Source of the DNA: Chloroflexota bacterium
Lineage (GTDB): Bacteria; Chloroflexota; Anaerolineae; Aggregatilineales; Phototrophicaceae
Direction of reading: 5' to 3'
Length of the DNA stretch: 17,966 bases
Assembly: GCA_010092805.1 (NCBI GenBank)
Contig: JAADYY010000240.1
Location: forward strand, 1 to 17,966
Below, one piece after another: positions 14,557 through 17,966 of this stretch (position 1 is the first letter of the stretch; each line of letters opens with the position of its first letter). A program made the position numbers and the translations under genes. The notes beneath the pieces are model-generated. The model worked only from the letters and a program-made list of their open reading frames with translations. It searched no databases and was not told the DNA's origin.

Positions 14557-16140
14557 GTGTTGATTGCGATGGAAACACAAAAGTCATTTTTCGTCCCCGA
14601 TTGGTTGGAAAAGCGCGCCCAGCTTAGCCCGGAGCGCATCGCGCTGCAAGACGCCGCAACCGGCCAGGAACTCACCTACGCTGCATGGAACATCAACGCC
14701 AACCGCACCGCGAATTATCTACGGTCGCTGGGGGTGCAGCGCGGTGATCGTGTGGCCGTCTACGCCACCAACAGCTTTGCCTACCTGGATATTTGGCACG
14801 CCTGCGGCAAGATCGGCGCAATCTTGCAGAACCTCAACTGGCGGCTGACCATCCCGGAGATTGCGCAGTTACTGCAAGATGCAGCCCCGGTTGTCCTAGC
14901 GTACTCAGCCGAATACGTTGAGGCAGTCGCACAACTTCGGCAAGATTTGCCCAGCGTGCGCCACTACATCGCCGTTGACGAGGCAACCGCAGCGCCCAAC
15001 GATCAGTACTTGGCTGAACGGGCCACATACCCCGCGATCCTCACAGAGCACCCAAATTTGCACCCCGATGATCCCTGGGTGATCTGTTACACAGGTGGCA
15101 CCACCGGCCTGCCGAAAGGCGCGATCCTCACGCACAGCAACATGGCCTGGAACAGCGTCAACACCGTGATGAGCTGGGGCCTGACGCCGGATGATGTCGC
15201 CATTCTCAATGCGCCGCTGTTCCACACAGGCGGCCTGAACGTCTTCACCCTGCCGCTGATCCACATTGGCGGCAAAAGCATCGTCTGCAAGAGCTTCGAC
15301 GCCGATCAGGTCTTCGATCTGATCGAGCGGGCCGGGGTGACGCTCTACTTTGGGGTACCGACGATGTTCGTCGTGATGCAAGGGCATCCACGCTGGCAGA
15401 CGGCTGATTTTTCGCGGATGAAGCTTGTGATCAGCGGCGGCGCGCCGTGCCCCCTGCCGATCTTCGAGCGCTTCTGGGTGAAGTCCGTCGATTTCAAAAC
15501 GGGCTACGGCCTCACCGAAGCCGGGCCGAACACCTTCTGGCTGCCCGCCGCCGATGTCCGCCGCAAGCCGGGCGCGGTCGGCTTTCCCTTGTTTCACATC
15601 GATGTCAAAATTGTGCATCGTGACGGTTCGCTCTGTGGCGCGAACGAACCCGGTGAGCTGCTCATTCGTGGGCCGCACGTCACACCTGGTTATTGGAATC
15701 GCCCCGACGCCACCACTGAAGCCATCCGCGATGGGTGGCTGCACACCGGCGATCTGGCGACTTGTGACGACGAGGGCTACTACACCATCGTCGGGCGCTT
15801 GAAAGACATGATCATCAGCGGCGGCGAGAACATCTATCCTGCGGAAATCGAGAGTGCTCTCCATGCGCATCCCGCAGTTGAAGAGGCTGCGCTGATCGGC
15901 GTGCCGGACGAAAAATGGGGTGAGGTGGGGCGCGCGGTGGTTGTCCTCAGACCTGATCAACGGACAGATGAGGACACACTCAAATCATTCCTGGAAACGC
16001 GGCTCGCCAAATATAAGATCCCAAAGTCGTTTGTGTTCGTCGCGGAGCTGCCGAAAACCGGCCCCGGCAAAATCGACAAACAGGCCCTGCTTGCGCACTA
16101 CGGAGCGAGCGTGCCACAGCAGACCAACGAATCCACCTGA
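14557..16140 (+). CDS. AMP-forming acyl-CoA ligase (fatty-acid-CoA ligase type)
   Basis: A 527-aa ANL-superfamily enzyme that activates a carboxylic acid with ATP to an acyl-AMP and then to acyl-CoA. Motifs: P-loop YTGGTTGLPKGA (178-189), VFTLPLIHIGG before the acid pocket, GYGLTEAGP (316-324), HTGDL with Asp399, GRLKDMIISGGENIYPAEIE starting at Gly413, and KTGPGKIDK with catalytic Lys505. All residues needed for both half reactions are present. The start is either GTG at 14557 or ATG at 14569, which would drop four residues; neither has a ribosome site, so the start is uncertain. The substrate cannot be read from the sequence; medium- to long-chain acids are usual for this group. Confidence 0.9.
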   Translation: MLIAMETQKSFFVPDWLEKRAQLSPERIALQDAATGQELTYAAWNINANRTANYLRSLGVQRGDRVAVYATNSFAYLDIWHACGKIGAILQNLNWRLTIPEIAQLLQDAAPVVLAYSAEYVEAVAQLRQDLPSVRHYIAVDEATAAPNDQYLAERATYPAILTEHPNLHPDDPWVICYTGGTTGLPKGAILTHSNMAWNSVNTVMSWGLTPDDVAILNAPLFHTGGLNVFTLPLIHIGGKSIVCKSFDADQVFDLIERAGVTLYFGVPTMFVVMQGHPRWQTADFSRMKLVISGGAPCPLPIFERFWVKSVDFKTGYGLTEAGPNTFWLPAADVRRKPGAVGFPLFHIDVKIVHRDGSLCGANEPGELLIRGPHVTPGYWNRPDATTEAIRDGWLHTGDLATCDDEGYYTIVGRLKDMIISGGENIYPAEIESALHAHPAVEEAALIGVPDEKWGEVGRAVVVLRPDQRTDEDTLKSFLETRLAKYKIPKSFVFVAELPKTGPGKIDKQALLAHYGASVPQQTNEST

Positions 16141-16168
16141 GCCAAATATTTGTCACTTAAGGATATTG

Positions 16169-17239
16169 ATGATGCCAGTACCTACTTTGCCCGGAATCAC
16201 ATCGCATATGGTTACCAGCGCGCGCATCACGTCGCGTGTGCTGACTTCCGGCCCGGAAACGGGCACCGCTGTGTTGTTTTTGCACGGTAACCTCTCCTCG
16301 GCGACTTATTGGGAAGAGATCATGCTGGCGCTGCCCGACGGCTATCGCGGGATTGCGCCGGATCAGCGCGGCTACGGCGATGCCGACATCAACGCGAAGA
16401 TCGACGCGACACGCGGCCTACGCGATCTGGCCGATGACGCAGTGGCACTGCTCGATCAGCTCGGCGTCGATAAGGCCCACGTCGCTGGGCACTCGATGGG
16501 CGGGGCGGTCATCTGGCAGATGCTGCTCGACCACCCGGATCGCGTTCACAGCGCGACGGTCGCCTGTCCTGGCTCGCCGTTCGGCTACGGCGGCACCAAA
16601 GACGCCGCTGGAACCCCCTGCTACGATGATTTCGCTGGATCGGGCGGCGGAATCGTCAACCCGGATCTGGCTGAGCGGGTCACCAACGGAGATCGTGGCA
16701 CAGAGAGCCAAACCTCGCCGCGCAATGTCATGAACGGCTTTTACTGGAAGCCACCGTTTGTCCCTGCCCGTGAAGAAGATCTCCTCAGCTCGATGCTCTC
16801 TCAGCACATCGGCGCGCAGGATTACCCCGGCGACAGCATCACCTCGGCGAATTGGCCCGGTTCAGCGCCCGGTGTCTGGGGGATTGCCAACGCACTGTCG
16901 CCCAAGTATATCGGCGACTACAATGTCCTCTACAACAGTCCCGTCAAACCGCCGATCTTGTGGGTGCGCGGCAGCGATGATCAGATCGTCTCAGATCAGT
17001 CGCTGTTCGAATTTGGCACACTCGGCTCGATGGGTGCGGTACCCGGTTGGCCCGGCGCGGATGTCTTCCCGCCGCAGCCGATGGTCAGCCAAACACGCTA
17101 CATGCTCGACAAATATCAGGCGGCGGGCGGCCAATACCGCGAAGAAGTGATCGCGGACACCGGGCACTCGCCATTCATCGAAAAGCCGGATGTGTTCAAC
17201 GCGCTGTTCCATGCCCAGCTTAGGGCGATCACACCCTAA
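16169..17239 (+). CDS. Alpha/beta hydrolase with a long conserved cap region
   Basis: A 356-aa hydrolase. The oxyanion-hole HGNLSSATYW starts at His39, DQRGYGDAD is at 65-73, the nucleophile Ser109 sits in AGHSMGG, Asp270/271 lies in RGSDDQIV and His333 in DTGHSPF. About 160 residues separate the serine from the acid, longer than a usual cap. They carry a distinctive FGYGGTKDAAGTPCYDDF (138-155) and SPRNVMNGFYWKPPF (183-197). From recall, this cap pattern belongs to a conserved but uncharacterised bacterial family. The frame is open back to 15920 across the ligase stop, but AAGGA (16159-16163) places the start at 16169 or 16172. It lies 28 bases after the ligase and 2 bases before a second ligase, so the three probably act in one pathway. 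Confidence 0.85.
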   Translation: MMPVPTLPGITSHMVTSARITSRVLTSGPETGTAVLFLHGNLSSATYWEEIMLALPDGYRGIAPDQRGYGDADINAKIDATRGLRDLADDAVALLDQLGVDKAHVAGHSMGGAVIWQMLLDHPDRVHSATVACPGSPFGYGGTKDAAGTPCYDDFAGSGGGIVNPDLAERVTNGDRGTESQTSPRNVMNGFYWKPPFVPAREEDLLSSMLSQHIGAQDYPGDSITSANWPGSAPGVWGIANALSPKYIGDYNVLYNSPVKPPILWVRGSDDQIVSDQSLFEFGTLGSMGAVPGWPGADVFPPQPMVSQTRYMLDKYQAAGGQYREEVIADTGHSPFIEKPDVFNALFHAQLRAITP

Positions 17240-17241
17240 CG

Positions 17242-17966
17242 ATGTATATCGGGGATTATCTGGGTCGGCAGGCCATTTACCTGCCGGATCGTGTGGCCGT
17301 CGTTGACGCAGGGCGTGATCCGCACTGTGAATTTACCTACGCCCAACTCAACGACCGGGCGAATCGCACGGCAAACTGGCTGCGCGATCAAGTCGGCGTT
17401 GGTCAAGGCGACCGGGTTGCGATTTTGGCGCACAACGGCGTCGAATTTCTGGATACGTTCTTCGCCTGCGGCAAACTCGGCGCGATCTTAACGTGCCTGA
17501 ATTGGCGGCTGCACTGGCGCGAGCTGCTTCAATTGATCGCGCAGACCGCCCCGAAGGCGCTGATCTTCTCGGAGGCGTTCAGCGCCGCCATCGAGCAGAT
17601 CGCCGCCAAAACGCCGATCATTCAGCAGTATCTGCACATTGAGGGCGATTCAGTCGCGGGCAGCACCCATTTTGAGACCGCGCTGCAATCCGCCCCCGCG
17701 ACAGCGGTCACAACCGGCGACCTGACTGAAGCCGACATCGCCTGCCTGATCTTCACGGGCGGCACGACGGGGTTGCCGAAAGCCGCGCAGGTCAGCCACC
17801 GGATGATCGCCTGGAACACACTCAACACCATCATTCATGATCTGACGCATGGCGATGTCACTGTCAACGTTTTTCCGATGTTTCACACGGGCGGGCTGTT
17901 GGTCTACACCACCCCACTGCTGATCCTCGGCGGGACGGTGATACTGACACGCCGCTTCGACGCAGA
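17242..17966 (+). CDS. Second AMP-forming acyl-CoA ligase (3' end outside window)
   Basis: An open frame from ATG at 17242 to the window edge gives 241 codons of another ANL-family ligase. It contains the P-loop FTGGTTGLPKAA (171-182) and MFHTGGLLVYTTP further on. It lines up with the first ligase over its whole visible length: NRTANWLRDQ / NRTANYLRS, ACGKLGAILTCLNWRL / ACGKIGAILQNLNWRL, and AWNTLNTI / AWNSVNTV. The two are paralogues, probably from an old duplication. The catalytic C-terminal half is not in the window. Only 2 bases separate it from the hydrolase stop and there is no ribosome site, so translation is probably coupled. Confidence 0.88.
   Translation, partial: MYIGDYLGRQAIYLPDRVAVVDAGRDPHCEFTYAQLNDRANRTANWLRDQVGVGQGDRVAILAHNGVEFLDTFFACGKLGAILTCLNWRLHWRELLQLIAQTAPKALIFSEAFSAAIEQIAAKTPIIQQYLHIEGDSVAGSTHFETALQSAPATAVTTGDLTEADIACLIFTGGTTGLPKAAQVSHRMIAWNTLNTIIHDLTHGDVTVNVFPMFHTGGLLVYTTPLLILGGTVILTRRFDA

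Noticed and set aside
14905..15960. 351-codon open frame on the minus strand opposite the acyl-CoA ligase
   Set aside because: It lies wholly within a gene with every ANL motif and shows no family features or ribosome site.
15920..16168. N-terminal extension of the second hydrolase across the ligase stop
   Set aside because: It overlaps conserved ligase sequence in another frame, while AAGGA sits directly before 16169/16172.
1..17966. CRISPR arrays, tRNA or rRNA genes, insertion sequences, phage or toxin-antitoxin genes
   Set aside because: No regular repeat-spacer pattern, tRNA-like cloverleaf, transposase motif or paired small genes were seen on reading both strands; tRNA and small RNA detection by eye is limited.

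Overview
The window is 17,966 bases of dense, GC-rich bacterial chromosome. It holds about 15 genes: one is cut off at the left edge (only its last 24 codons remain) and one at the right edge. There is no rRNA, tRNA, CRISPR array, insertion sequence or phage gene. Three things are most often met in Chloroflexota (Anaerolineae-like) genomes: a very large MalT/STAND-type LuxR regulator, a 92-residue 'YEI-QG-LD' family protein close behind it, and many Gly/Ala-rich, leader-poor genes. That placement is inference from gene content, not from a marker gene.

Layout. (1) 1-2000: tail of an unknown gene, a peptidase-like alpha/beta hydrolase, a strong nested-hairpin terminator, an AT-rich gap, and a SnoaL-like (NTF2-fold) protein followed by a second strong hairpin. 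(2) 2018-7429: an 884-aa STAND/LuxR regulator, a 92-aa conserved protein, and a three-gene ABC exporter (ATPase plus two permeases) resembling the mycobacterial Rv2686c-Rv2687c-Rv2688c fluoroquinolone-export type. The exporter genes are tightly packed and end in a hairpin terminator. Tandem 9-bp repeats 11 bp apart precede the 92-aa gene. (3) 7512-8934, minus strand: a NarL/FixJ response regulator followed by a membrane-anchored DM13-domain protein. No histidine kinase is present. (4) 8935-9190: divergent control region with a perfect 15-bp palindrome touching a TATAAT box, and a row of three small hairpins. (5) 9191-14441, plus strand: four genes packed with overlaps of 4 nt or gaps of 9 nt. 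These are N-acetylglucosamine-6-phosphate deacetylase (nagA), a ketoacyl-ACP synthase III-like enzyme, a multispanning GT-C-like membrane protein, and a secreted protein made of three copies of a beta-rich repeat. (6) 14557-17966: an acyl-CoA ligase, an alpha/beta hydrolase, and a second, paralogous acyl-CoA ligase cut off by the window edge.

How the genes may work together. Region 2 reads as a sensor/regulator beside an export pump. Region 3 reads as a signalling output with a cell-surface redox-type domain. Region 5 is the least expected: amino-sugar deacetylation, acyl condensation, a membrane glycosyltransferase-like protein and a secreted repeat protein in one translationally coupled unit, which would fit making or decorating a surface glycolipid or glycan. 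Region 6 looks like activation and turnover of carboxylic or fatty acids. These pathway links are inferences from gene order only.
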